A stretch of 64,000 nt of DNA from Plantago major (taxonomy: Eukaryota > Streptophyta > Magnoliopsida > Lamiales > Plantaginaceae), in NCBI GenBank assembly GCA_026545765.1, contig CM048840.1, positions 44,536,959-44,600,958 of the forward strand, in the 5' to 3' direction. The translations under genes and the position numbers were made by a program. Shown piece after piece: positions 1 to 11,280 of this stretch (position 1 is its first letter; each line of letters begins with the position of its first letter). The notes beneath the pieces are model-generated. The model was not told the origin of the DNA. It ran no database searches and saw nothing but the letters and a program-made list of their open reading frames with translations.

Positions 1-350
1 TGGTGGTGCGGTGGAAGATGGTGGTGGATCTGGTTGTGGATCTAGTGATGGTGGTGTGTGGGTGGAGGATGGTGGTGGAAGGAGGGTGGTGGTGCGGTGG
101 TGGAAGGGTGGAGGCAGTGGTGCGGTGGAGGATGGTGGTGGAAGGAGGGTGGTGATGGAAGGGTGGTGGTGCGGTGGTGGAGTGATGGTGGAAGGGTGGA
201 GGCAGTGGTGCGGTGGAGGATGGTGGTGGAAGGAGGGTGGTGGTGGAAGGGTGGTAATGCGGTGGAGGATGGTGGTGGAAGGGTGGAGGAGTTGGAAGAA
301 GAGTGGTGGAAGATGGAAGAAGATATGGTGAATGGTGGCAGATACGGTGT
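1..350. repeat. G-rich GGT/GGA minisatellite
   Basis: The + strand is built almost only from GGTGG, GGAGG and GGAAG blocks. A recognisable unit beginning GGTGGAGGATGGTGGTGGAA recurs at about 61, 124, 212 and 261, so the spacing is irregular. Two frames stay open only because of the base composition (Gly/Trp/Val/Glu-rich), so I do not call a gene. The dense GG runs could support two-tier G-quadruplexes. It lies directly beside a CACTA end and may be internal sequence of that element, whose other end is outside the window. Confidence 0.8.
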
Positions 351-378
351 ATATATATGCGAATTTCTAGGGTTTTAG

Positions 379-718
379 CGACGGATAGAAATATTCGTCG
401 CTATCTTATCCGTCGCTAGATTTTCATTTATTTTTTTAAAGATTAATTATTTAACGACGGATAATCTATCCGTCGTTAAAATATTTTTTTTAAAAAAAAC
501 CAAAAAGTCAACAAACACTAATGACGGATAGAAATATTCGTCGCTATTTAGCGACGGATAGGCATCTGTCACTAAATAGCGATGGAAACAACGACGGATT
601 AGCGACGGATCGGGCGAAACGCTCTATCCGTCGCTAAAATGACCAATTCGTCGCTAAATAGCGACGGATAGGCATCTGTCGCCCCTGTCCGTCGCTATTC
701 AGCGAATTTCTTGTAGTG
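379..718 (-). mobile_element. CACTA (En/Spm) element terminus, right end (element Z)
   Basis: The segment holds many copies of the subterminal motif AGCGACGGA in both orientations and ends in TTTCTTGTAGTG at 718, the reverse complement of CACTACAAGAAA. That end is the same type as the 5' ends of the two related elements at 9946 and 15439, so Z should lie on the minus strand with its other end left of the window. The next base, 719, is Gypsy reverse-transcriptase sequence, so Z is inserted in that element. The expected target duplication (CTC at 719-721) cannot be checked on the left side. Confidence 0.8.
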
Positions 719-2145
719 CTCCTTTCTTCATTATCTTAAAGAAAGGTAGGTTCTTTTCTGCTGATCTAGAGATGAAGAGGCTTAAGGACATCACTCGTCC
801 TATGAGCTGTTGAACCTCATTGATGGTCTTTGGTTGTGGCAAGTCCAGAATAGCCTTGATCTTTTCCGGATTGGCACTGATGCCTCTTTCTGTGACCATG
901 TAACCGAGATATTTGTCCCCTTTCACTCCAAAGGTGCACTTTTTCGGATTTAGTCGCATCCCATATTTTCTAAAGATCGAGAAGCTCTTGTTGAGGTGTT
1001 CAATGTCAAAATGTCATCAACATATACTTCCATGGTCTTGTTGATCTAGTCTTTGAACATTTTATTTACCAGACGTTAATAAGTAGCTCCAGCATTTTTC
1101 AGTCCAAATGGCATAACCTTGAAATAATAAACTCTCCGACTGCAAAGAAGGTCGTCTTCTTGATGTCTTCTTGAGCCATTCTGATTTGATAAAAACCTTG
1201 ATAGGCATCCATGAAGCTTAGAAGAGCGCATCCGGCCGTGGACTCTACTAGTTGGTCGATCCGAGGCAAAGGATAAGGATCCTTTGGGAAAAACTTGTTA
1301 AGCCTAGTAAAGTCATTTCACATCCTCCATTTGCCCAGAGCCTTCTCGACGAGTACCACGTTGCAGACCTAATCTGTGTATCTTACTACTTCGATGTGTC
1401 CCACTTTTATGTGCCTCTCAACCTCTCCGGCAATGATAGCATTTTCCACAGGGCCGAAGTCCTTTCTTTTCTGGAGGATATACTTGACCGAAGGATCCAT
1501 GTTTAATCGGTGAATTGTTATCCTCGGGTCTATCCCCTTAAGATCGTCGGTACTCCAAGCAAAGACATCATAGTTATCCCTAAGGCAAGCTATGAGTTTC
1601 ATCTATACTTCGACGCTCATCTCAGTTCCAATCCTGGTCTTCTTTTCTGGGTTTCCCTCTATCAAATGGATTTCTTTCAAGGTTTCATGAGGTTCAATCC
1701 TTGATTCCTTAGAAAATTTCTCTTTAAGAGTTCCAGCCCCAATTTCCTCTTTAGCTGGGGTAAGAGGTACGGGTAAGAGTGACTCGGGCTTCTCAGTAAC
1801 TGTGATAATAGGAGCAGAGGCGTTCCTCGTCGACATAATGTAGCATTCCCACGCTTCTCTAACATTCCCAACTTCCTCTCCTACACCGTTTGGAGTAGGA
1901 AATTTAACTCTGTTATGTAGAGGAGATGAGATAGCCTTGAATTGATTGAGTCTCGGACATCCTAGGATAACATTGTAGTCGAAAACGCGATCTACGACCA
2001 CAAAGAGAACTGTTTGAGTTACTCTCGCTGGAAAGGTTCCCATAGAAACCTGTAGTGGTATGCTTCCTGTGGGGTGAACTGTTGAACCCTCAAATCTTAC
2101 TAGGGAAGTAAGGACTCGCCCATATTCAATTCTCCTCAAGTTCAT
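719..2145 (-). pseudogene. Gypsy pol: protease and reverse transcriptase, truncated
   Basis: The aspartic-protease region lies at 2145-1603 and ends in the conserved stretch DYNVILGCPRLNQFKAIS. The RT N-terminus is at 1602-1369 (NYDVFAWSTDDLKGIDPR). RT then continues through FMDAYQGFYQI near 1200 and a degraded VDD box near 1020 to YLGYMVTERGISANPEKIK at about 900. In the VDD region the frame is broken by stops and indels. The chain stops at 719, where the CACTA element Z begins, so RNase H and integrase are absent here. It would have copied the element's RNA into DNA. Confidence 0.85.
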
Positions 2146-2484
2146 CTAATCCACTGTCCTCTTAGAGATGATATTAGAAGAACTCCCAGTGTCAACAAGT
2201 ACTTTGTTGACTTTGTAAGTAGCGATAACCAGAGAAACAACCAAAGGGACCTCAAGATTCCTGAGATCTCCTCCACCAGACGTTGGGGGAGGTATTTCAC
2301 TATCATCAAAAGAGATCATGTTAGTTCCTCTCAGAGCAGGCGGAGCGTAGGCTCTATCATTGTTCCTTAGGTTTTGAGCGGTTCTTTCCCTGGCGTTCCT
2401 ACTATCCCCTCAAGTTGGACCCCCTGCTATAGTGTTGATAAGCCAACTATAGGGACGGTTTTTCATCTCTATGTTTTTGGGGTA

Positions 2485-4339
2485 CTAATTGTATCGCAGA
2501 ACTTGTTGGAAAGGAGTTTCCGTGGGAGGCAGTGGTAAGGACCCTGTCCTATTTTCCAAATCACGCTCTTCTCTCCTCCGTTCATTCCTTTGGTGGCGGG
2601 AGGGTTCTTCTTCATAGATTAGTTCTTTCAGCATGCCGCTTCTTATTAGACCTTCAATCTCAGTTTTCAATTGAACACAATCTTCAGTGGAATGGCCTTT
2701 ATGCTTATGGAATCTACAGTATTCTTTAGAAACCCTGATTCTTTTGCTACTGCTTGTTGGTTTGGGCCATTGAACATCCAAATCCTTTTCAACAATAGAG
2801 ACCAAGATGTCGGATCTAGGTCTATTGAGGAGAGTTTACTCTGCATATCTCCTGGGAGGGGTTCTATCCCTACGAAATTCTCTCTTATCTTTGAAATCCT
2901 TTCTTTGCTCAGACTTTCCAGGACGAGGCGCGGGATCTTGTCTCATCGGCTCTTTTCCCTTCTTAGTCCCGGCTCTTACTGGAACGTTTAATTGATACTC
3001 TTCACCATACAAGACTCCCTCACAAATATCCTCCAGATACTTTTCGGTTGTGATTTCCTCATTGGAGAGCTTCTTTCTGAGATCATCATTGTAGGTGTTA
3101 GCATACAGGTGTCGGACCTGTTCTTTGATGCTATGAGCTTCAACCTGGTGTACTTCAGCATTGAAGCGATCGAGAAAGGTCCTAAGATCCTCGTTCTCCC
3201 TCTGAATGACTCCCACCAAATGATCTACTGATCTCTTCCTCTTTTTTGCTTTCTCAAATCTTTTCAGAAAAAAAAGAGGTGATATCTTCATAGCTTTTGA
3301 TGGAGCCATTGGGTAGGGCGGTCCACCAATGCATAGCTTCTCCGAAAAGAGTGGTTGAGAAGGTGAGAGCCTTCATATTTTCATTCAAGCCATTGGATTC
3401 CATCTTACTCTCATGCCTAGTTAGATGGCCAACAGGACAAGTATCCACATAGTAATGTTCAAGGTTGGGGATGTTAGAATCAGGTTGTTTTCTCTCCCTC
3501 CTTATCGCATCACACAAGGGGCTTGGAGCTCTTGTCATCACCTTTTCATGAGCTTTCACCATTTTGCCTAGACTAGCAATTAGAGTCTCCAAGGCCTTCT
3601 GCTGAATGTAGATCTGTTCAACAGTGAGCCTCTCACCCGTTCTAGGATTGATGGCCACGTCAGGAGGGAGATCATCGACTGGGACCGCCAGGATACTTTC
3701 TGCCATATGATCTCTTGCTCTTGTTTCTGGATGGCAACTAGTACCAGCTTCATCCATTCTGGATCTTACTGGGCTCCTCTCTTGATGTTCCTGAGATGCA
3801 GCGACTCTCCTATTGAGAAGGTTTCACAGGTCCTCTGGTCGAGTCCGCTCACCTAGCCTTTCCAGAACTGGACGATGTTCATTTCTTGATTGAGCAGGTT
3901 CAGTTTGCCTAGGAACAGTCAAGGGTGGGGTGGGTTGAGTGGGCTGGACGTTGTTAGAACCAAAGCATCCCTGGATGGTGGTGAGTAAGAGGCCGAACTG
4001 GTTCTCATTCATTCCAAACTCACTGGGACGAACAATCTGACCGTTTGGAAGAGTGAAGTTTCTTCCTGGTGGAGGACCATGTGTTCCCGCCGGAGGAACT
4101 TGTCCTCCTAAGCCTTGGACTGCCACTCCAAATCCTTGGACTCTCGTCGGTGGCTCAGCGACTCTTTCCTCCTCTGAAGAAACACTAGAAGTATGGCCAT
4201 CACTTGGATACTCATTTGTGTTCCTTGATGTGCCTCTCGCCTTTCGTCCTCTCCTAGTGGGAGGTCTCCCTCTTTGTCTAGGAGCAGGAGTTCCTACTGC
4301 AGTAGTAGCGGTTCTCGCTGATCTTCTCGGTCTTGCCAT
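2485..4339 (-). pseudogene. Gypsy gag (capsid/nucleocapsid) with frameshifts
   Basis: The reading frame starts at 4339 with a basic Arg/Pro-rich N-terminus (MARPRRSARTATT). It continues in another frame from 3757 and shifts again near 3260, at a run of eight T/A bases. The core reads through the usual gag capsid region (EAMHWWTALPNGSI, then FLKRFEKAKKRKRSVDHL and a QVRHLYANTYNDDLRKKL stretch). Near 2700 there is a Cys/His segment (YCRFHKHKGHSTEDC) of the kind found in Tat-lineage nucleocapsids. The protein would package the element's RNA. At least three frame breaks make it non-functional. The 3' boundary with protease is not sharp. Confidence 0.8.
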
Positions 4340-4371
4340 TGCTTAAAGAGCTATGAAACTTTTTGTAAAGC

Positions 4372-4391
4372 TTCCCACAGACGGCGCCAAA
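4372..4391 (-). other. tRNA primer-binding site of the Gypsy element
   Basis: On the minus strand, one or two bases after the LTR, the sequence reads TTTTGGCGCCGTCTGTGGGA. This matches the TGGCGCCGTCTGTGGGAA pattern known in Tat-type Gypsy elements. Its position directly inside the LTR supports the LTR boundary. Confidence 0.75.
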
Positions 4392-4392
4392 A

Positions 4393-4792
4393 TGTTGAGG
4401 GTGAAGTCCCCCAAACACTTAATAAGTTCTTCCTAAATCGCCAAGTCCAAATCACTGTAGAGCTTCCAAAGCAAAGGTCCAAAGCTAGGGTCCAAAGCAC
4501 TCCAAAGAACTAGAAGGTAAGAACCTGCACAAGTAACTTGGGGGAGGGGGGGGGGGTTGGTTAGAACCGTAGACCCGGTTTGCTAAGTGTCAAACCGGGT
4601 AAAGACTTTACTTGAGAGAGACTGAAGATCTGCTCTGTGCAGTGATCGGGATTAGTTCATAATGACGACTTACCATTTACATGGAAATGTGTGCCATATA
4701 TATATATTTCTCCCAAAAATGAAGGAATTCACTAGATCGTGCCAAGTGTAAGGCTCAGATCGAGCCAACAAGGCTCTGTTAATTATTCAACA
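4393..4792 (-). repeat. 5' LTR of the Gypsy element (400 bp)
   Basis: The LTR starts TGTTGA at 4393 and ends TCAACA at 4792, a perfect 6-bp inverted end of the TG..CA type. The primer-binding site follows directly on the minus strand. An AT-rich box (ATATATATAT near 4697-4708) sits where the promoter TATA would be for minus-strand transcription. The LTR is clearly related over about 350 bp to the longer LTR at 21042. The five bases after it, TGTTC at 4793-4797, would be the target duplication. Confidence 0.75.
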
Positions 4793-4810
4793 TGTTCAAC
4801 TCGAATGAGT

Positions 4811-5437
4811 AAGAGAGGTAGTAAAAAGAAGAAGGAAATTGGACTGGATGAAACTAGTTTGTTGACCTGTGGTTCTGGCGAAGAGAGCATTCGCAAGAGT
4901 TCTCGTAAAAACATTATAGTCAATACTTTGAAGAATATGTCTAGTGAGTCTTAGTAATAACATATGGCTTCTATTCACGTTCAAAACAGTTAGGAAGCCA
5001 TACATTCCTGTTGAACCGAGAAAAAATGAGAAGGATGTATGGTCATCATCAAGTTCAGGTTTGCTCATGTTACCTGTAAGAATTTTTGTCCGCGTGCTAT
5101 AAGATTTATTTTCACTTATATACATTCAAATGACTTACAGATGAAGACGGTGGAGATCCATTCAAGTTCACTCATGATAGATTCGGTACGGGCGTATATT
5201 TGAAACATATAGTCAATAAGAATTATATTATGAAATAATACAATAATGAAGTAATTTTATTGATAATTTATGACGTTTTAAACCGTGTTTCACAGCAAAC
5301 GTTGTTGTCAAGAAGAGTGACTGTTACTATCGTAGCAATTTACAAACAACTGTGAAGGAGATTAAACTTCTTAAGCTTACTGATAAGCACATGGATGCAA
5401 TAAGATACACACCTTTCTGGCTTCTTGTTAAAGCAAT
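4811..5437 (+). pseudogene. Host plant gene, 5' part: MULE/Ulp1-associated (plant-mobile-domain-like) protein
   Basis: A spliced model fits: exon to 4943, then 4990-5058, 5141-5185 and 5296-5437. Each junction has GT-AG borders and keeps frame. The first intron would be only 46 bp, so that junction is less certain. The protein is Lys/Ser-rich at first (MSKRGSKKKK), then acidic (SSSSSDEDGG). It then enters a folded region with LKLTDKHMDAIRYTPFWLLV, a pattern like the N-terminal domain of plant proteins that accompany MULE/Ulp1 (C48) genes. The exon stops at 5437, where a CACTA element starts. It continues at 15440. I am fairly sure of the gene continuity and much less sure of the family name. 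Confidence 0.55.
5435..5437 (+). other. Target-site duplication AAT, left copy (composite CACTA X)
   Basis: AAT at 5435-5437 directly precedes CACTAC at 5438 and is repeated as AAT at 15440-15442 directly after GTAGTG at 15439. A 3-bp duplication is the hallmark of CACTA transposition, so it marks the outer element as one insertion. Confidence 0.85.
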
Positions 5438-5760
5438 CACTACAAAAAAAACCAATTTTAGCGACGGAATTATCCGTCGCTAAAGCTGTGCCGATCCGTC
5501 GCTAAATCCTTAGCGACGGATAATCCCCCGTCTCCAAACCAATCTTCACTATTTTTTTTTTTGCGACGGATAAGTATTCCGTCGCTAAATAACGACGAAC
5601 TGGCAACGGATTGTTTCCGTCGCTAAATCCCACCACTAATCTGCCCTTAGTTCGCTTGACATTTAGCGACGGAAAAAAATCCATCGCTAAATTCAATGGG
5701 CTAATTCGCCCTTAGTTTGTGAATTTAGCGACGGATTTTTCCATCGCTAAATTCACTGTT
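5438..5760. repeat. 3' subterminal repeat array of CACTA X
   Basis: About ten copies of TTTAGCGACGGA-like motifs occur in direct and inverted orientation, starting directly inside the terminus at 5438. Subterminal arrays of this kind are the expected binding sites for the TNPA-like protein of En/Spm elements. The same motif forms the arrays at 9960-10290, 14610-14945, 15110-15425 and 379-710. Confidence 0.85.
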
Positions 5761-5956
5761 TAAAAAAAAAATTATATTTCTGTTTCACATTTCACCTGTT
5801 TTTTCACATAATATAATTATAGATAATATACCCGAAACAATTAAATTGCATTAATATATCCGAAACAATATAAATTATCCATAAATTATCCGAAACAAGA
5901 AGAAGGTGAAATAGTGTCAAATTATCCATAACAAGTCCATAATAAGTCTGATGTAA

Positions 5957-7620
5957 CTAAGAATAATCGGGAGGAGGCGGTGGGTGAGACTGGGAAGAAG
6001 TGCTGAACATCTGGGTCAAAGCGTCCATCCGCTGAGCCATACGAGCCTGTTCCTCAAGCACTTGCTCGTAAGCTGCCTTGGTCGCAGCTATTTCCTGGTG
6101 GAGAGGAGTCATCATCTCTTGAACCTGCTCCTGTGTGTAGAGATTAGATCGCGATCCTGATCCCTGGGACACTGAGAAGCTACCAGAACTCATGGAAGGG
6201 CCCAAACTTCCCAATCCATACATTCGACCCTTGTTGTCCATTGGGTTGACCTCAAAGAAGATCTGGTCTTGCTCTTCCATTGACAGCTCATGACCGTCGA
6301 TCATCCTCTCGTCCATCCTCCTCTCGACCTCACTCTGCAATTGTTGGTTGCATACGAAATGAGATGCAATTTTAGGAATCACTTTAAAATACTCAAATAC
6401 AAATGTTAACCTTAAGAAAGAAACGTACCGCAATACGCTCGGCCCTCACGTCAGTCCAGATGCCATTCTTCAGCTTAGCCTTCTTGAAGTGGTACAGAGC
6501 ACTCTTCGGCTGTCCTCTATTGGCCTAAAAAAATATATGTGCAAACAAGTAGTTAGTTGATTGAAATGAAAGCAAAAAACTGTTATGTATCATATTCCAA
6601 GTCATAAACAACATATTTACTAACCTCCATCACGTGATCTGTAACAACAGCTCGCGACCCATAGTGATGTCTGGCAGTGCCCGTACCATCTCGCGGCTCA
6701 GACAAACGGTTTTGTCTGTTCTTGTACGCTTGATCCTGGACGAAGGGATCATTCCAGTATGCCTCCCAAAGTGCCCACTCGTCATCCCCCACCCAAGTTG
6801 GTTGTTTGCATGTCTCCTTCATTTTGTAAACCATTTTCCTATAGATGTCTGACCCTAAAGTCTCGAAAACGGAGTACAACTGGGACACCAGGGCATTGGG
6901 AATATAGTAGTCCTTCTACAACAATTCCATTCAAAGTAAAAAATTACACAAGTTTAAAGAAAGATAACAATTTAAATATAACACCAAGTTTAGTGGCTAA
7001 CATACCACTCAAATGACACAACAAGTTCATGAATGGTGACTAACACATCAAAACAAACTTAGTGGTAACATACCACTCAAATTGTCCTAAAGTTGACTAA
7101 CACAATGGTGACTAATTAACATATCACCCAAGTTCAGTGGCTAACATACCACTCAAATGATACAACAAGTTCATGAATTGTGACTAACACATCAAAACAA
7201 GATTAGTGGTAATATACCACTCAAATTGTCCTAAAATTGACTAACACAATGGTGACTAACATATCACCCAGAATCAGTGGCTAACATACCACTCAAATGA
7301 CACAACAAGTTCATGAATGGTGACTAACACATCAAAACAAGCTTAGTGGTAACATACCACTCAAATTGTCCTAAAATTGACTAATACAATGGTGACTAAC
7401 ATATCACCCAAGTTCAGTGGCTAACATACCACTAACAGATATAGTGGCTAACATACCACACACATTAACACAATGATTAAAATAACAAATAAAGCATTCA
7501 TTGTAACATTTAAGCTTACCCATGACTGTCAAGTAAAAGTGCTTCATCCGGTCCGGGACGTTTGACCACTTCTCGCCTCCCTGTCCCGGCATCTCCCTCC
7601 TCCCCCTGAAGATTTTTCCT
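5957..7620 (-). CDS. CACTA X second gene: Transposase_24 (Ptta/En/Spm-type) protein
   Basis: On the minus strand consecutive exons with GT-AG borders are 6915-6625, 6524-6429 and 6334-5957. They run phase 0 to phase 0 (97, 32 and 126 codons with the stop). An upstream exon ends near 7520 (EKWSNVPDRMKHFYL), with a 141-bp tandem repeat in the intron between. The protein has the family pattern: ALWEAYWNDPFV, HHYGSRAV, PKSALYHFKKAKLKNG, DQIFFEVN, then GRMYGLGSLGPS. A coiled coil (EIAATKAAYEQVLEEQARMAQ) and a Pro-rich end follow. It is likely the TNPA-like factor that binds subterminal repeats. This part shows no stops. The 5' exons near 7800-8000 are less clear, and the phase of the 7520 junction does not fit cleanly. 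Confidence 0.7.
6985..7445. repeat. 141-bp-type tandem repeat in the intron of X
   Basis: A unit containing AACAAGTTCATGAATGGTG begins at 7020, 7164 and 7304, giving periods of 144 and 140 bp, with partial units on both sides. Each unit is itself built from short TAGTGGCTAACATACCACT-like and GGTGACTAACACAT-like pieces. The same repeat occurs in inverted orientation in Y at 12925-13400. Confidence 0.85.
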
Positions 7621-8162
7621 AGTTTGTTCGAGGAATTCGGTGGCCAAAACCTGTTATCAATGAGACAAACAAGAAACAAATATTCATTAGAAAAAATTTT
7701 GTAACATATATTTATCTTAAGTGTATGTTCTACAAATGCATAATACTTACTTGTTCCTGCCGTTGGGGAACAACACCGGCTTCCCCTGGAATGTAGCACC
7801 GTTCGTCAACGTCAGGTAGGGACACCCGTCAGAGGGGTAGTCACCAGGAGCATGTTCCGTGTAAGCCGGTGGAGTCTCTGGTACACGAGGTCACTGCTCC
7901 CACCAATGTCGTATCCAACGAGAGGACTAGTACCATGGCTCGCTGGTGTACTACTAGAACCCGCTGGACTATCACCCTACACCCGGGAGGAAGGTATGTC
8001 GACTTCCTATGGCGCAGAATCTGCAAGAGCATATAAGAAATTGCAGGAAAAAATGTGTTAGTAAAGAATACATGAATATGCATGTAAAACATATACATTT
8101 GACATATATTAACGCACAAAAAGTAATAATAATCAACAACTAAGCATATATACACATAACAA

Positions 8163-9314
8163 CTAATTATACAATACACACATACCCTCGTCCTCCTCGG
8201 CTATTGTTAAGTCTATAAATTGGTCTTCATGCAGGTCTATGAACTCATCATTAGCTTGTACAGGCTTTCTCGCTGTTTGATCAACGACCTCTTCTTGATA
8301 CGAGTTGGTAATTGAGTCGTCCTTATCAATGTACTCTACTCTGGAGCGGGCCTGTATATGCATCGCAGCCAACCAGTCCGCTTTATCGCGTTTGAGGCTT
8401 GGATATTCAATAAACACCACCTGGCGTGCTTGAGTCGCCAAGATAAACGGTTCATACTTAGTACGATACCTCTTCCTATGGTTAATTTCTACCATCTGAT
8501 AGAGCTCGTGTTTCTTCGTACCACTTGGAGTAGGATCATACCAGTCAACATCAAATAGAAAGGTTCTTTTCAAAGGAAACCCCGGATATTCAAGTCGCAC
8601 AATTCATCTCAGGTTCCCGTAGAAATCATACAAATCATCAGTTGCATCTTGATCTTTTTCTTCGTCTGGTAAAAGTTGGTGGGAACTAGATTTTCTTCAG
8701 GACTAAGATCCGACATTACTTGTACCCATTCATTGAAGCTCGCTTCAGATTGCTGGCCATTAGCCTTACAACTCATTAGCCGAGCCAACAAAGACAACTC
8801 ACGAGCTACACCGGATAAATCAGCTTCTTTGCTGATTCCAGCAAGTCAAAGAACACCTGATCCGCAGGATTCGGAGGCTCCTCCACATCCCCCTCGGTTA
8901 CTGGCTCCCTGGTGTCCATTAACTCTGGACCCACAACATCATACACCATTTGCTCCATCCGTTCATGATCATAATTAGCATCAGATGTAGACGTATTTTG
9001 AGTACTTCCGATCACATTTTTCTCCTTCCTTTTATGCTTTGAGAGATGCTCATAATCCATGAACAGTGCTCGTGTCTCACCATGATAACACCATACCTCA
9101 TACTGAGACACGAACCCCTTACGTTTCAAGTGCTCCACTAAAATTATTTATTCCTACATTTGTTCGCATTGCAAGGGCACTTCATCTTCCCCCCACTCAA
9201 ACAAGTAGTTTGTGTAAGCGCAAAAGTGATGAAGGATTCAACCCCTTCCACAAAACTAGACTGAATTCTGCCATTAACTATGCGACGGTACATCCATGAA
9301 CGATCGGGATTCAT
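8163..9314 (-). pseudogene. CACTA X first gene: TNP2-type transposase, internally deleted
   Basis: The N-terminus (ATG at 9314, NPDRSWMYRRIVNGRI) is a transposase-associated domain, with a CPC..CNANKC cysteine cluster near 9165 and YEVWCYHGETRALF near 9080. The start of the TNP2 domain follows (SFNEWVQVMSDLSPEENL, then NFYQTKK near 8670). The text then jumps directly to the C-terminal DUF4216 region (8600-8163: LEYPGFPLKRTFLFDVDWYD, YEPFILATQARQV). The catalytic core between them, normally several hundred residues, is missing. A full TNP2 would cut and paste the element. This copy cannot, so X is non-autonomous. Confidence 0.8.
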
Positions 9315-9945
9315 AATTATATGATTAGCCTGACACGTCTACAATTATTAGATTTATAACATGCATTTTACGTTAATATAATCACCAAATAGTCTCAAAA
9401 GACTTAATTATATCTTCATAATCTAGTGTATATATACGAATTTATCGAATCAAAAGTACTACGTAATTACAAACATCCTAACATTATACTAATTAACAAT
9501 ACAAATTCACAATCAATATATCAATTGCACAAAGTTAACTAGCTAGTATACTATAGCTCCCATAAACATACAATTGTTCTAATTAGTCGAAATTAACAAA
9601 ATTACCAAATTTGTCAACAAGTAAGGGTTCCAAAACACTCAACTAAATCTTTCAAATCCTACTACATATACGAAAATATCAAATTAACAACCCTACATAC
9701 TTCCAAACATCCTAACATTATACTAAAAATCCAAATTCACAATCAATATATCAATTGAACATCTCAAAGTTAACACACTACGTAATATAAGCCAAACTAA
9801 CTGCTACATACTTACAATAAACATGCAATTGCTCAAATTAGTCGAAATTAACAAAATCCCCAAATTTGACAAAGTTAGGGTTTTAGCCAAAATACCTTCG
9901 ATTTAGCTGAAAAAAGATGAAATTGGTTGACCACACGAGCTCCTT
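9315..9945 (-). other. 5' leader/intron region of CACTA X
   Basis: This AT-rich stretch has no coding signal. It is the inverted homologue of 10426-11030 in Y: both contain the TCGATTTAGCTGAAAAAA box and an AATTAGTCGAAATTAACAAA box. It ends with CTT at 9943-9945, the target duplication left by insertion of Y. Confidence 0.7.
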
Positions 9946-9959
9946 CACTACAAGAAATC

Positions 9960-10290
9960 CGGCATTTAGCGACGGACAATAGCGACGGATAGATTCCGTC
10001 GCTATTTAGCGACGAATCGCTAATCATAGCGACGGATTGAGCGAATTCGCTCAATCCGTCTCTAATCCGTCGCTAATCCGTCGCTATATTAGCGACGGAT
10101 GTTTTTCCGTCGCTATTTGGCGACGGATGAAAAAGTCCGTCGTTATTTAGGGACGGATATTAAATCCGTCCCTAAATAAGTTGACCGGATTAAAAAAAAC
10201 AAAAAATAAAAATAAAATTGTAAATAGCGACGGATCGCGATCCGTCGCTATTTAGCGACGGATAGCGATCCGTCGCTAAAATCAATATGT
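9960..10290. repeat. 5' subterminal repeat array of CACTA Y
   Basis: The array is dense in TAGCGACGGAT and ATCCGTCGCTA motifs in both orientations, beginning directly after the Y terminus. It is the inverted homologue of 15110-15425, the same array of X. Many neighbouring motifs are palindromic (for example CGACGGATCGCGATCCGTCG near 10230), so the strand can fold locally. Confidence 0.85.
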
Positions 10291-11280
10291 ATGCTTCGTC
10301 TCCAGCAGCAGAATCATTTTCTGCATTTTTCTTCTCTTCCTTCTTCAATCGCGATATCCAAATTCCGGCCAAATCTCGACCGTTCCGGCCAATTTCGGAG
10401 TCTTCTCGAAGCCTGTGGAACAAGGAGCTCATGTGGTCAACAAATTTCACCTTTTTTCAGCTAAATCGAAGGTATAAACCGCTAAAACCCTAACTTTGCC
10501 AAATTTGGGGATTTTGTTAATTTCGACTAATTTGAGCAATTGCATGTTTATTGTAAGTATGTAGTAGTTAGATGTTATATTACGTGTGTGTACTTGAGAT
10601 GTTCAATTGATATATTGATTTTCAATTTTTTTTAGTATAATGTTAAGATGTTTTGGAAGTATGTAGGTTGTTAATTTGATATTTTCGATATGTAGTAGAA
10701 TGATTTAGTTGAGTGTTTTGGAACCTTACTGTGTTGTCAAATTGGGAATTTTGTTAATTTTTACTAAATTAGATGATTTGTATGTTTATGAGCTATAAGT
10801 ATACTAGCTTAAAACTTTTGTGCAATTGATATTATTGATTTTTTTTTTTATTTTTAATTAATAATAATGTTATGTTTTTTTAAGTATAATTTTGATTTTT
10901 TTTCAATATATATTATATATACACTATGAATTTAAGATTTTAGTTTTTTTTTTTGAGACTATGATTATATAATAAATAAAATGCATGTATGTAATAAATA
11001 AATTGTAGACGATCGCTAATCATAATTATAATTATGAATCATGCTCATATGTATGATGTAGTGAATGAAGTGTGAATGCGTATAGTTTAATTTTTTTTGA
11101 AAACTTTTCAATCTTTTTACACTTTTTTAACTACTTCTTTGGGAAGAAGTGGGGGGAAGAGCCTTGAAGGATCGAGCTCAATGCCCCACGATGGGAGCCC
11201 ACGCCGCATCTTCAGCCCCTATTACTTGGGGCTATTACTGTATGGGGCCGCCCCAACATTGCCCCGTAAACGCAGACACA

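Larger units (their letters stand above)
719..4792 (-). mobile_element. Ty3/Gypsy LTR retrotransposon, Tat-like lineage, 3' part missing
   Basis: Reading on the minus strand the order is 5' LTR (4792-4393), primer-binding site, gag, protease and reverse transcriptase, then an abrupt end at 719 where the CACTA element Z begins. RNase H, integrase and the second LTR are not in the window. The gag and RT sequence style (protease text ending YNVILGCPRL, RT text YLGYMVTERGI) and the GGCGCCGTCTGTGGGAA primer site fit the Tat/Retand/Ogre group. The reading frames are broken by several indels and stops, so the copy is dead. It sits immediately left of the interrupted host gene. Confidence 0.85.

Noticed and set aside
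11..378. Two overlapping 106-codon frames in the G-rich repeat
   Set aside because: They stay open because GGT/GGA repeats contain no stop codons. No protein family has this sequence and both frames read the same repeat.
6985..7445. Regularly spaced repeats that could be taken for a CRISPR array
   Set aside because: The 141-bp units are contiguous tandem copies without unique spacers, lie in a transposon intron and occur in a plant genome.
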